Shown: positions 17,088-26,106, counted from the first letter of the stretch. The stretch is 64,000 nt of DNA from an uncultured Bacillota bacterium (GCA_905200905.1 CAJKMA010000001.1:1-64000), one strand, 5' to 3'. A program made the numbers and translations. Notes: generated from the letters alone by a model not told the origin.

Positions 17088-17474
17088 ATGAATCTCATTA
17101 TTGGTGGTGCCTTTCAGGGGAAAAAAGAATATACCAGGCAGTATTTTCAGATTGCCAGAGAGGAAATGATAGATGGGGCAAAAGCTTCTTATAGTGAGTT
17201 GTTTCAGTGTAGATGTATGTTCCATTTCCATGAATGGATAAAAAGAGGCATACAGGAAAACTGGAATCTGGAAAATTTAGGAGAACGTCTGGCTTTGGAA
17301 AATCCACGGATTGTTCTTATTACCAATGAGCTTGGATATGGAGTAGTTCCAGTGGATGCTTTTGACCGGAGGTACAGAGAAACAACAGGAAGAATTTGCA
17401 CAGAAATTGCAGCTAGATGCAGCAAGGTGATTCGGGTATCTTGTGGTCTGGGGATGGTGATTCAGGATGTTTAA
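17088..17474 (+). CDS. Short CobU-like protein with degenerate P-loop
   Basis: 128 residues. The C-terminal half (RIVLITNELGYGVVPVDAF, RRYRETTGRICTEIAARC) matches the second half of CobU better than the true cobU gene does. The N-terminal P-loop reads GGAFQGKKEY, with Lys where Ser/Thr should follow the lysine. The RHR histidine motif is missing and the protein is about 55 residues shorter than CobU. It is in the operon (20 nt after cobS, 8-nt overlap with the next gene), so it is probably expressed. It may be a regulatory or partner subunit, or a specialised guanylyltransferase; function is not established. Confidence 0.7.
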   Translation: MNLIIGGAFQGKKEYTRQYFQIAREEMIDGAKASYSELFQCRCMFHFHEWIKRGIQENWNLENLGERLALENPRIVLITNELGYGVVPVDAFDRRYRETTGRICTEIAARCSKVIRVSCGLGMVIQDV

Positions 17475-18060
17475 GGTGATTTTAATTCGTCATGGAAAAA
17501 CTTATGGAAATACCTTGAAGCGATACATAGGAGGGAGGACGGATGAGCCCCTATGCCAGGAAGGTATCCGTCTTTTGCAGGAAAAATCTTATCCACAGGC
17601 TTCTTTTGTATATGTAAGTCCTATGAAGCGATGCCAGGAGACCGCAGCCTGCCTTTATCCTGGAATTGAGACAGAAGTTTGCGAAAAATTGAGGGAATGT
17701 GATTTCGGAATTTTTGAGAATAAAAACTATCAGGAATTAAATGGAAACCAGGCATACCAGGCTTGGATTGACAGCAATGGAACCCTGCCCTTTCCAGGAG
17801 GAGAATCCCAAGAAAGCTTTCAAAAGCGGTGTGGGGAAGGGTTTGCAGCCTGTGTGGAGGAGGCTTTGCAGCACCATAGGACCCAGGTTGCCATGGTGGT
17901 TCACGGAGGAACGATTATGAGTATTTTGTCCAGATATGCGCTGCCAAGAGGCAGGTATTTCCAGTGGCAGATTGACAATGGAGAATACTATCAACTGACC
18001 ATAGAGCCTTCTGTTTGGAAACAGGAAGAGAGAATCAGTCAGGTGGAGAAAGGGTTATAA
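17467..18060 (+). CDS. cobC: Histidine phosphatase, probable alpha-ribazole phosphatase
   Basis: 197 residues of the phosphoglycerate mutase-like superfamily. The phospho-accepting motif LIRHGKTYGN is at the N-terminus, YIGGRTDEPLCQEG follows, and the second catalytic histidine is in MVVHGGTIMSIL. In cobalamin operons this family removes the phosphate from alpha-ribazole phosphate or adenosylcobalamin phosphate. The assignment to CobC rests on context; the fold is clear. It overlaps the CobU-like gene by 8 nt and precedes cbiB by 4 nt. Confidence 0.85.
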   Translation: MFKVILIRHGKTYGNTLKRYIGGRTDEPLCQEGIRLLQEKSYPQASFVYVSPMKRCQETAACLYPGIETEVCEKLRECDFGIFENKNYQELNGNQAYQAWIDSNGTLPFPGGESQESFQKRCGEGFAACVEEALQHHRTQVAMVVHGGTIMSILSRYALPRGRYFQWQIDNGEYYQLTIEPSVWKQEERISQVEKGL

Positions 18061-18064
18061 AGAA

Positions 18065-19045
18065 ATGATAAAATGGACAGCACTAGCCTTGGTTTTAGGC
18101 TTTTTTATAGATTTGCTGGTGGGAGATCCCAGATGGCTTTATCATCCTGTGCGAATCATAGGAAATGGAATTTCTTTTTTGGAATCCTGTTTTCGGCGCT
18201 GGTTTCCTGCTACACAAAAAGGGGAACGCATGGGCGGATTTCTTCTGGTGATACTGATTTGTGCTGGAAGCGCTTTGGTACCTTTGGGGATTTTGTATGT
18301 GGCATATGAGATACATACACTTTTGGGAATTGGAATGGAAACTTTTTTTTGTTATCAAATGCTTGCAGTGAAATCCTTGAAACAGGAGAGTATGCGGGTT
18401 TTTGAGGAGCTGGAAAAAGGAGATTTAAAAGGTGCCAGATATGCGGTTTCCATGATTGTAGGACGGGATACCCAGTCTCTGGATGAAGCTGGAGTAACCA
18501 AGGCCGCTGTGGAGACTGTAGCAGAGAATACTTCAGACGGGATTATAGCACCTTTGTTTTACATGGCAATTGGAGGTCCGGTACTGATGTTTTTCTATAA
18601 GGGAGTGAATACCATGGATTCCATGGTGGGATATAAAAACGAAAAGTATCTGAACTTTGGAAGATATGCAGCAAAACTGGATGATCTTTTAAATTATATT
18701 CCAGCCAGAATTTCTGCCTGGTTGATGATTGCAGGGGCAAGGGTGTTAGGATTTGATAGCAAAAATGCTGTGAAAATTTTCAAGCGAGACCGCTACAATC
18801 ATGCCAGTCCCAATTCAGCACAGACGGAGGCAGTCATGGCAGGGGCATTGGATGTTCAATTAGCAGGAAATGCCTATTATTTTGGAAAGCTATGTGAAAA
18901 ACCTACCATTGGGGATGCCATTCGTCCAGTAGAAAAAAAGGATATTCCAAGGGCAAATCAACTGCTGTATGTAAGCGCAGCACTGGGAACCGGAATTTTC
19001 GCAGTCATAAGACTGGGAATCCAGGGCCTTATTACTCTGCTGTAA
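18065..19045 (+). CDS. cbiB: Adenosylcobinamide-phosphate synthase
   Basis: 326-residue membrane protein. The N-terminal FFIDLLVGDPRWLYHPVRIIG and the central ETVAENTSDGIIAPLFY and NTMDSMVGYKNEKY are highly characteristic. It attaches (R)-1-amino-2-propanol phosphate to adenosylcobyric acid. Hydrophobic segments lie at the N-terminus, around 60-95, near 170-190, and at the C-terminus. The ribosome binding site is weak (AAAGGG about 12 nt upstream), so translation is probably coupled to the preceding gene. Confidence 0.95.
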   Translation: MIKWTALALVLGFFIDLLVGDPRWLYHPVRIIGNGISFLESCFRRWFPATQKGERMGGFLLVILICAGSALVPLGILYVAYEIHTLLGIGMETFFCYQMLAVKSLKQESMRVFEELEKGDLKGARYAVSMIVGRDTQSLDEAGVTKAAVETVAENTSDGIIAPLFYMAIGGPVLMFFYKGVNTMDSMVGYKNEKYLNFGRYAAKLDDLLNYIPARISAWLMIAGARVLGFDSKNAVKIFKRDRYNHASPNSAQTEAVMAGALDVQLAGNAYYFGKLCEKPTIGDAIRPVEKKDIPRANQLLYVSAALGTGIFAVIRLGIQGLITLL

Positions 19046-19063
19046 AGGAGTGACATATAAAAT

Positions 19064-20113
19064 ATGACAAGAAAACATATCCATGGCGGGGATATTTACC
19101 GCCATCCCAATGTATTGGACTTTTCTTCCAACTGCAATCCTTATGGGCTGCCAAAGGGAGTAAAAGAGGCGGCAGCAGCGGCCTTGGAGCGAGTGCAGCA
19201 CTACCCAGATGTTTCCTGCATACAGCTTCGTAAGGCTCTTTCCATAGAAGAGCAAGTGCCTATGGAACAAATTTTATGCGGAAATGGGGCGGCAGATTTA
19301 ATTTTTGGTCTGGTACTGGCAAAGAAGCCAAAAAAAGCCCTGGTTCTAGCGCCAACTTTTGCAGAATATCAGCAGGCATTGGAAACCGTAGATTGTGATA
19401 TCCGTTATGCCTATCTCAAGGAATCCCATGATTTTATTCCAGATGAAGAAGTTCTGTGCCAGATTACGGAAGATTTGGATATGATGTTTTTTTGCAATCC
19501 CAATAATCCAACAGGAGTGTTAGCCAGTCAGGATTATGTAAGGAGAATTGCAGAAAAATGCAAAGCCATGGGTGTTTTTCTGGTATTGGATGAATGTTTT
19601 TTGGATTTTGTAGAACATGGGGAAGTGCATACTATGAAGCCATTTCTGGAGGAATATCCAAATTTGTTTTTGGTGAAGGCCTTCACCAAGAAATATGCCA
19701 TGCCTGGAATACGATTGGGATATGGATTTTCCAGTGACAAGGAAATGCTGGAAAAGGTAAAAGGGGTTCTGCAGCCCTGGAATGTGTCTGTAATTGCTCA
19801 GGAGGCTGGGGTGGCAGCGCTAAAAGAACAGGATTATGTAAGGGAAACTTTTGAGAAAGTTAGAGAACAGCGAAAATTTCTGTGGAAACATTTGGCAGAG
19901 CTTTCTTTGAAGCTTTATCCTTCCCAGGCAAATTATATTTTCTTTCACGGGCCTGAGGGGTTACAGAAGAAATGTCTGGAACAAGGAATTTATATTCGGG
20001 ATTGCAGTAACTATGAGGGACTTGGACTCGGATTTTATAGGATTGCAGTGCGCACCCCAGAAGAAAATCAGGTGCTGCTTGAGATATTTGAAAAACTCAT
20101 AGGGAAGAGATAG
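19064..20113 (+). CDS. cobD: L-threonine-O-3-phosphate decarboxylase
   Basis: 349-residue fold type I PLP enzyme. HIHGGDIYRHPNVLDFSSNCNPYG is the N-terminal signature, and the PLP lysine is K209 in KAFTKKYAMPGIRLGYG. It supplies aminopropanol phosphate to CbiB, its upstream neighbour. AAAGGAGTGACATATAAA precedes the ATG. No threonine kinase (PduX) gene is in the window, so the source of threonine phosphate is outside it. Confidence 0.93.
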   Translation: MTRKHIHGGDIYRHPNVLDFSSNCNPYGLPKGVKEAAAAALERVQHYPDVSCIQLRKALSIEEQVPMEQILCGNGAADLIFGLVLAKKPKKALVLAPTFAEYQQALETVDCDIRYAYLKESHDFIPDEEVLCQITEDLDMMFFCNPNNPTGVLASQDYVRRIAEKCKAMGVFLVLDECFLDFVEHGEVHTMKPFLEEYPNLFLVKAFTKKYAMPGIRLGYGFSSDKEMLEKVKGVLQPWNVSVIAQEAGVAALKEQDYVRETFEKVREQRKFLWKHLAELSLKLYPSQANYIFFHGPEGLQKKCLEQGIYIRDCSNYEGLGLGFYRIAVRTPEENQVLLEIFEKLIGKR

Positions 20114-20125
20114 GAGGAATTAGAA

Positions 20126-21634
20126 GTGGCAAAAGCGATTATGATACAGGGAACCATGTCAAATGCAGGCAAAAGCCTTTTGGCAGCAGGACTTTGCAGA
20201 ATTTTCAAACAGGATGGATACAAGGTAGCGCCTTTTAAATCCCAAAATATGGCTTTGAACTCTTTTATTACAGAAGAAGGGTTGGAAATGGGACGTGCAC
20301 AGGTGATGCAGGCAGAAGCAGCTGGAATTACCCCTTCTGTAAATATGAATCCTATCCTGTTAAAACCCACCAATGATGTAGGAAGTCAGGTCATTGTAAA
20401 CGGAGAAGTTCTGGGAACTATGAGTGCCAGAGAGTATTTCCAGTATAAAAAACAACTGTTTCCCAAAGTTATGGAAGCTTATCATGAACTGGAAGAAGAG
20501 TATGATATTATAGTTATTGAAGGTGCAGGAAGTCCGGCAGAAATTAACTTGAAGCAGGAAGATATTGTGAATATGGGAATGGCCAAAAAAGCCTATGCAC
20601 CAGTGCTTCTGGTAGGAGATATTGACAGGGGCGGTGTGTTTGCACAGCTCGTTGGAACCATTTGTCTGTTGGAAGAGGAAGAACAGAACATGATAAAGGG
20701 CATGATTATTAACAAATTCAGAGGAGATAAGACCATTTTAGACCCAGGAGTGGCAGCCTTGGAAGAGAAAACTGGGATTCCAGTGGTAGGTGTTGCTCCT
20801 TATATGGATTTGGAAGTAGAGGATGAAGATAGCCTTACAGAACGCTTTTCTAATTCTGGGGAAGTGGGGCTTATTGACATTGCGGTTATTCGGGTGCCGC
20901 GTATTTCCAATTTCACAGATTTTAATGCCCTGGAAGTGATTCCAGGAGTTTCTGTACGATACGTAAAACATTCGGCAGAACTGAAAAATCCAGATATGAT
21001 TATTCTGCCAGGTACGAAAAATACCATGGAAGATTTGTTGTGGATGCGTCAGAATGGTCTGGAGGCTTCTATTTTGAAAAAGGCAGCAGAAGGCAAAGTA
21101 ATTTTTGGCATTTGCGGTGGTTATCAGATGCTGGGAGAAACCTTAAGCGATCCGGAGCATGTGGAAGCAGGAGGGCAAATGAAAGGCATGGGACTTTTGC
21201 CTATGGATACGGTATTTCAGGATTCCAAAACCAGAACCAGAGTTCAGGGGACATTTCCAAAAGTGGAAGGTATTCTTCATACTCTTACAGGAATTTCTCT
21301 GGAAGGGTATGAGATACACATGGGAAAAAGCGTGGGAAAAGAAGGCGCCTGTGCTTTTACAGAGCTTACCGATACCGTAACAGGAAGTTCAAAGCCAGAC
21401 GGCGCTTATTATAAAAATGTGTATGGCTCTTATGTTCATGGAATCTTTGATAAAGAAGAAGTAGCAAAAAAAGTCATTGAAGGTCTGGGAGAAGAAAAAG
21501 GAATTGATGTTTCCCAGATGACAGGAGTGGACTTTGCACAGTTTAAGGAAACTCAGTACGATAAACTGGCCCAGGGACTTCGGGAACATCTGGATATGAA
21601 GAAAATCTATGAAATCTTAGAACAGGGGATATAG
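20126..21634 (+). CDS. cbiP: Cobyric acid synthase
   Basis: 502 residues, the normal CobQ/CbiP length. The N-terminal IMIQGTMSNAGKSLLAAGLC contains the P-loop; FKSQNMALNSFIT follows. The C-terminal amidotransferase nucleophile is in IFGICGGYQMLGE, with YGSYVHGIF further on. It amidates carboxylates b, d, e and g. The start codon is GTG at 20126 with TAGGAGGAATTAGAA upstream; there is no suitable ATG. Confidence 0.96.
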   Translation: MAKAIMIQGTMSNAGKSLLAAGLCRIFKQDGYKVAPFKSQNMALNSFITEEGLEMGRAQVMQAEAAGITPSVNMNPILLKPTNDVGSQVIVNGEVLGTMSAREYFQYKKQLFPKVMEAYHELEEEYDIIVIEGAGSPAEINLKQEDIVNMGMAKKAYAPVLLVGDIDRGGVFAQLVGTICLLEEEEQNMIKGMIINKFRGDKTILDPGVAALEEKTGIPVVGVAPYMDLEVEDEDSLTERFSNSGEVGLIDIAVIRVPRISNFTDFNALEVIPGVSVRYVKHSAELKNPDMIILPGTKNTMEDLLWMRQNGLEASILKKAAEGKVIFGICGGYQMLGETLSDPEHVEAGGQMKGMGLLPMDTVFQDSKTRTRVQGTFPKVEGILHTLTGISLEGYEIHMGKSVGKEGACAFTELTDTVTGSSKPDGAYYKNVYGSYVHGIFDKEEVAKKVIEGLGEEKGIDVSQMTGVDFAQFKETQYDKLAQGLREHLDMKKIYEILEQGI

Positions 21635-21655
21635 AGAGGAAAGGCAGGTTGCAAG

Positions 21656-22306
21656 ATGAAAGTAGAACTGGAAAATGTACAGCCAAAGGAAATCGAGACA
21701 AGAAGTTTTGAAATCATTACAGAGGAATTAGGAGATACACCGTTGATTCCAGGGACAGAACTGATTGTAAAGCGTTGTATTCATACTAGTGCAGATTTTG
21801 ATTATGCAGAGAATCTTTGTTTTTCTCCTGATGCTGTGGAGAAAGCCATAGAAGCCATTAAAAATGGAGCTTGTATTGTCACAGATACCCAGATGGCAAA
21901 AGCTGGTATTAATAAAAAAGCATTGGCAAAATATGGGGGAGAGGTATTTTGCTTTATGTCTGATGAGGATGTAGCAGTAAAAGCAAAGGAGCTCGGCTGC
22001 ACCAGAGCAACTGCCAGTATGGATAAGGCGGCTTCTATGGGAAAACCATTGATTTTTGCCATTGGAAATGCACCTACTGCTTTGGTGCGACTGTATGAAC
22101 TGATTCAGGAGAAAAAAATTTCACCATATTTAATTATAGGGGTTCCAGTAGGCTTTGTGAATGTGGTACAATCAAAAGAAATGATTATGGAGACCAACAC
22201 GCCTTATATTGTTGCCAGAGGCCGAAAAGGAGGAAGTAATATTGCGGCGTGTATCTGTAATGCATTGTTGTATATGATTGACAATGAGCGGGATTATTGG
22301 AAATAA
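21656..22306 (+). CDS. cbiC: Cobalt-precorrin-8X methylmutase
   Basis: 216 residues. The catalytic histidine is in VKRCIHTSADFDYA; FAIGNAPTALVRLYELI and IVARGRKGGSNIAA are family motifs. It moves the methyl from C11 to C12 to give cobyrinic acid. It is the last recognisable corrin gene of the operon, 21 nt after cbiP. The next gene follows after 38 nt with no terminator between. Confidence 0.96.
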   Translation: MKVELENVQPKEIETRSFEIITEELGDTPLIPGTELIVKRCIHTSADFDYAENLCFSPDAVEKAIEAIKNGACIVTDTQMAKAGINKKALAKYGGEVFCFMSDEDVAVKAKELGCTRATASMDKAASMGKPLIFAIGNAPTALVRLYELIQEKKISPYLIIGVPVGFVNVVQSKEMIMETNTPYIVARGRKGGSNIAACICNALLYMIDNERDYWK

Positions 22307-22344
22307 ACCGCCAAAGCACAGAGACATGAAGAAGGGGTTAATGT

Positions 22345-23883
22345 ATGAAGTGTGAACGATGTGGGAAAGAACTTGCTGATATAGATTTGTATTGCCAGCG
22401 ATGCGGAAAAGCAGTTTTTCCAGAATATATGGATGAGGATGATGTCTGGGCCTTCTATAAGTCAGATGAAGAGCTGATAGAAATATTAAAGGAAGAAGGC
22501 GTGGAAGAACTGCCGGAATCCTTAAAAAAGACAAACATACCAGATGTGATAGAGCCTGCTTTGGAGGAGATAAGAGAAGAAGTCCCTGAGGAAGAGGTTC
22601 AGGAACAGGAAAAAGAGCCTCTTTCAGAAGAGATGACAGAAGAAGTTCAGGAAGAGGCTTCGGAAGAATCCGAAAATCAGGAAGAATCCGGGGAGCCAAA
22701 AGAGCAGGAAGAAATCACAGAGGAGCCGGAAAATCTGGAAGAAGAGCACCCGGAGAAATTAGAAACTTCTAATGAAAAGATTGCAGAAGAATCTTTGGAA
22801 GAATCCGGAAAAGCGGCAGAAGAGGAGGAAGTTTCAGAGACAGAGGAGAAAGAAGCTGAAGACACTGAGAACTTTTCTGAGGAGCCGGAAAGAAAGATAG
22901 AAGATTCCATAGAAGGACCGGAAACAGAGTCTTTTGAAGAGGCTGAACTATTACAGGAAGTACCTTTAGAAGAAGCATCCCAGGAGGAAACCCTCCAAAC
23001 AGAGAAAGCGGAGAACAGAGAGGCAGAAGCCCTGGAAGAAGATGCCTGGGATTTTGATGAAGAAGAGGAAGAGGATGAAGAAGAAGATTCTGCACCTGTG
23101 CTGACGCCTCAGATGAAAAAAGCCAGACGATGGAAATGGCTGGGGATTACGGTGTTTCTGATTGCCTGTCTAGGGCTTGGAATTTACTTTGGATTGAACC
23201 GTATGAAAGAAATGGAAAATCAGGAAAAACAATATTATGAGAATCTGAAAAAATCCTCCCAGGAACCTGTACAGACACCAGAAGAACAGCCAAAGGAGCC
23301 TGCTGAAGATGCTTCAGCAGAAACCCAGACACCAGCAGAGGAACCCAAGGAAGAGCCAAAAGAAGAAACGCCAAAGGAAGAACCTCCGAAAGAAGAGGCA
23401 AAGAAAGAATATTTTAAGCTGGTAAATCCAGATGAAATTGATTTTTCCCAATATACCAAAATTCAGCCTGCCAGCACAGAAGAAAATTCTGTGAAGCAGT
23501 CAGAATCTTATGATTACAGCTCCAAAAGTGTGGTAGACGGAGATGTTACAACTTCCTGGCAGGAAAATGAAGAGGGCGCTGGAGAAGGCAAAGGCTTTAA
23601 GCTGAATTTGGATGGAGTTCACAAAATACGCTATGTGGTATTGCATCTGGGAAACTGGAGAAGTGACCAGCTCTGGGATTATAATGCAAGACCAAAGACG
23701 CTTACCATACAGGTGGGAGACCAGCAGAAAAAAGATGTGGAATTTCCAAATGAAAAAAAGAAATTCTGTCTGTCTTTTGAGGAGCCTGTGGAAGCTGCTT
23801 ATGTATCCGCGTACATTAAAGAAGCCTATGAAGGTTCCAGATGGAATGACAATTGCATTTCAGAAATCGAATTATATGAATAA
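22345..23883 (+). CDS. Zinc-ribbon, acidic, membrane-anchored protein with discoidin-like extracellular domain
   Basis: 512 residues. A zinc ribbon uses C3, C6, C17 and C20. Residues about 45-255 are an extremely Glu-rich low-complexity region. One membrane segment (WKWLGITVFLIACLGLGIYF, about 263-283) follows. Outside is a Pro/Glu/Lys linker, and the last 150 residues have a galactose-binding/discoidin-like pattern (VVDGDVTTSWQENEEG, SEIELYE), resembling what is annotated as a NADase-type glycan-binding domain. The orientation would place the zinc ribbon in the cytoplasm. It may be co-transcribed with the cobalamin genes, but nothing in it suggests a corrin role. I do not know its function. 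Confidence 0.75.
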   Translation: MKCERCGKELADIDLYCQRCGKAVFPEYMDEDDVWAFYKSDEELIEILKEEGVEELPESLKKTNIPDVIEPALEEIREEVPEEEVQEQEKEPLSEEMTEEVQEEASEESENQEESGEPKEQEEITEEPENLEEEHPEKLETSNEKIAEESLEESGKAAEEEEVSETEEKEAEDTENFSEEPERKIEDSIEGPETESFEEAELLQEVPLEEASQEETLQTEKAENREAEALEEDAWDFDEEEEEDEEEDSAPVLTPQMKKARRWKWLGITVFLIACLGLGIYFGLNRMKEMENQEKQYYENLKKSSQEPVQTPEEQPKEPAEDASAETQTPAEEPKEEPKEETPKEEPPKEEAKKEYFKLVNPDEIDFSQYTKIQPASTEENSVKQSESYDYSSKSVVDGDVTTSWQENEEGAGEGKGFKLNLDGVHKIRYVVLHLGNWRSDQLWDYNARPKTLTIQVGDQQKKDVEFPNEKKKFCLSFEEPVEAAYVSAYIKEAYEGSRWNDNCISEIELYE

Positions 23884-23910
23884 AAAATTTATTAAGATGT
23901 TGCAAAGAAA

Positions 23911-23975
23911 AAGCTCAGTCAAGAGTGTTAAATGCCATCCTTCATGGTGTGGCAAGGCTCTTGACCGGGCTTTTT
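23911..23975 (+). terminator. Probable terminator of the cobalamin operon
   Basis: A long imperfect stem (AAGCTCAGTCAAGAG with CTCTTGACCGGGCTT) encloses a second small hairpin (TGCCATCC/GGTGTGGCA) and is followed by five T. It lies 28 nt after the zinc-ribbon gene and is the first plausible terminator after cbiD. Confidence 0.75.
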
Positions 23976-24017
23976 CTGTGGTTGGAATCAAGAAAAATGA
24001 AGAAGAGAGCATTTTTA

Positions 24018-24046
24018 TTGTTAAGACCTTTGGAAACTGATATAAT
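24018..24046 (+). promoter_or_regulatory. Probable sigma-A promoter
   Basis: TTGTTA, a 17-bp spacer, then TATAAT (24041-24046). It sits between the operon terminator and the gene at 24084. Confidence 0.6.
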
Positions 24047-24083
24047 GTAAAAAATAAGATAAGAATGTCGAGGTCAGTGGAAG

Positions 24084-24551
24084 ATGTATAGATTTGAAAA
24101 AGCAAATGTTGCCAAGGATTTTTATATGCCGTCATCAAATATTTGTTCTATATATGAGTTTGATGAAAATTTTGAAAAAAATTATGTTTTGGCATTGGGA
24201 CAATTAAAACATTTATTTGGAGAACCAGATTATATGACGAATAATTTGGAGAATCAGTTCCGTTATGTCATAAAGGCAACCAATGAAAAGGGAGATGTTC
24301 TGTTATTGGAAGCGTATTGTGCCGGAAGCGGTCCGGCTATCGGTGGTATTCAGGACAATGATTCAAAGGAAGCCGCTTATGAGCTGGCAACGTATATCCG
24401 TCATTCCAAAACCCTGGATTACGATTATGAAGGGTATTATCTGGATGCTCCGTCAAAGGTACAGCATGGTATAAAAAATGGCGAACCTTACTGGGAAGAG
24501 AGGGAAATCTCAGAGAACGAAGCAGAAGAATTCCAGGAAGAGGTATGGTAA
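24084..24551 (+). CDS. Hypothetical protein, 155 residues
   Basis: A soluble, acidic protein with no signal peptide and no membrane segment. I do not recognise a family. There is a Gly-rich turn (CAGSGPAIGGIQDND) in the middle and a C-terminus rich in Glu and Trp. It is the first gene of the accessory stretch after the cobalamin operon, with its own likely promoter, and size and composition resemble small immunity-type proteins. That comparison is only an impression. Confidence 0.6.
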   Translation: MYRFEKANVAKDFYMPSSNICSIYEFDENFEKNYVLALGQLKHLFGEPDYMTNNLENQFRYVIKATNEKGDVLLLEAYCAGSGPAIGGIQDNDSKEAAYELATYIRHSKTLDYDYEGYYLDAPSKVQHGIKNGEPYWEEREISENEAEEFQEEVW

Positions 24552-24616
24552 ATAAGCGGTGAGGCATTTAGGGTGCAAATGTGCATAAGGAATTAGATGG
24601 ATTTTGAGGTGAGAAT

Positions 24617-25180
24617 ATGCGGAATGATATTATTGATTATCTGCAAAAAGAAGTAAAAAGGAGATGCCAATTACCAACCAACTTTTTTGGTATAGGATGC
24701 TATTATCATATTGAATCAGTAGTAAACAATGCTGAGATATTGGCTAAAAAATATGGAGCGGACATAGAAATTGTTATTATTGCTGCATGGTTACATGACA
24801 TAGCTTCTGTTACGGACTACAACCTATATGCAGAACATCACATTTATGGAACGCAGATTGCTGAAGAAATCTTAAAATGTTTTGACTATGAAGAAGGCAG
24901 GATTCAGAAAGTTCAAAAGTGTATATTAAATCATAGAGGAAGTGTAAAAAATAATAAATTAACACTTGAAGAACTATGTGTCGCAGATGCAGATGCTATT
25001 TCTCATTTTGATAATGTACCTGGTTTATTATATCTGGCTTATGTTAGAAGAGGGCTTGATATTGAGGAAGGCAAAGGGTTTGTAAAGAATAAGCTTGAAC
25101 GCAGTTTTCAAAAATTGTCTGATTTGAGTAAAGAATTTTATTGGGATAAGTATAAAACAATAATGACAATATTGGAATAG
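24617..25180 (+). CDS. HD-domain phosphohydrolase
   Basis: 187 residues. Metal ligands of an HD domain are visible: H31 (CYYHIESV), H60-D61 (AAWLHDIAS) and an aspartate in CVADADAISHF (124 or 126), with two further histidines at 74-75. The family hydrolyses phosphate esters of nucleotides or related molecules; the substrate here cannot be told. GAGGTGAG stands before the ATG. It is followed by a GNAT gene 30 nt on. Confidence 0.8.
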   Translation: MRNDIIDYLQKEVKRRCQLPTNFFGIGCYYHIESVVNNAEILAKKYGADIEIVIIAAWLHDIASVTDYNLYAEHHIYGTQIAEEILKCFDYEEGRIQKVQKCILNHRGSVKNNKLTLEELCVADADAISHFDNVPGLLYLAYVRRGLDIEEGKGFVKNKLERSFQKLSDLSKEFYWDKYKTIMTILE

Positions 25181-25210
25181 AAGAAGATTAGAGAAGGAGA
25201 AAGCACAGCA

Positions 25211-25660
25211 GTGAAGACTCGAAAGTACCAACCATCTGATTGTAAATCATTAGCGGATTTGTTTTATCACACAGTCCATACCGTGAATGCAAAAGATTAC
25301 ACAAAGGAACAGTTACAGGTATGGGCTACCGGACAAGTAGATTTGGAAAACTGGGACCAGTCCTTGCAGGAGCATTTTAGTGTTGTTGCAGTTGAAAATG
25401 AAAATATTTCAGGATTTGGGGATATTGATAAGACAGGATATCTTGACCGTTTATATGTCCATAAGGATTATCAGAGAAAGGGTATTGCCACAGCTATTTG
25501 CAATCAGTTGGAACAATCAGTTCGGGGAAGTATCATTACTCATGCTTCTATTACAGCAAGACCATTTTTTGAAAAAAGAGGTTATCAGGTGATAAAAGAG
25601 CAGCAGGTAGAGCGACAGGGGATTTTTCTGACAAATTTTGTGATGGAGAAGAAAAGGTAG
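25211..25660 (+). CDS. GNAT family N-acetyltransferase
   Basis: 149 residues. The acetyl-CoA binding motif is LYVHKDYQRKGIATAICNQ, and FFEKRGYQVI is the usual C-terminal strand-helix. The N-terminal part (DLFYHTVHTVNAKDYTKEQ) is typical of a common Firmicutes subgroup. The start is GTG at 25211 with AGAAGGAGAAAGCACAGCA upstream. The acceptor substrate is unknown. Confidence 0.85.
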   Translation: MKTRKYQPSDCKSLADLFYHTVHTVNAKDYTKEQLQVWATGQVDLENWDQSLQEHFSVVAVENENISGFGDIDKTGYLDRLYVHKDYQRKGIATAICNQLEQSVRGSIITHASITARPFFEKRGYQVIKEQQVERQGIFLTNFVMEKKR

Positions 25661-25686
25661 AGGTGCCGGAGAGATAAGATGGAATC

Positions 25687-26106
25687 ATGAGAAAATGGTG
25701 GATTGACAACAGAGAAAAAATGAAAACTTTTATAATTTGTGGAACGATTTTTATGGGGATGCTTTCCATTATTGCGCTGGTGTGTGGCGCTATCATGAGA
25801 TTTTTTGGATTTCAGTATGAATCTGTAGGGAGTATTGTATTATTTTTTACAATAGCAACCATCATATCATATCCCCTGAATCTGGTAGCAGGGGCATTGC
25901 CAAAGGCATTGTATGAGCTTAAAAAAATAAGTAAATTATGTGCACTTGTATTGTATTTGATTTTAGATATTACAGCCACAAGCCTGGGGCTAATAGCAGT
26001 GGATTATTGCATGTCATCTGTGTCGGCTACAACAACTTCTATTGTTATAATTTCGTTTTTATTAGCATTGCCGGGAAGAGACGATTTTAAGGATAAGCAG
26101 GAGTAG
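25687..26106 (+). CDS. Small membrane protein, possibly YrvL-type
   Basis: 139 residues with four hydrophobic segments (about 13-37, 45-72, 80-105 and 112-128) and a charged C-terminus. Length, topology and the IVLFFTIATIISYPLNLVAG stretch remind me of the YrvL family, first described in Bacillus subtilis as a regulator linked to the oxalate decarboxylase system. The match is from memory and moderate. It starts 26 nt after the GNAT gene and may be co-transcribed. Confidence 0.6.
   Translation: MRKWWIDNREKMKTFIICGTIFMGMLSIIALVCGAIMRFFGFQYESVGSIVLFFTIATIISYPLNLVAGALPKALYELKKISKLCALVLYLILDITATSLGLIAVDYCMSSVSATTTSIVIISFLLALPGRDDFKDKQE

Noticed and set aside
22677..23095. Serine-rich and leucine/proline-rich minus-strand frames
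   Set aside because: They are the reverse complement of the Glu-rich repeat region of the zinc-ribbon protein.
22600..23100. Possible tandem DNA repeat
   Set aside because: It is codon-level repetition of GAA/GAG-rich sequence in a coding region, without a fixed unit.
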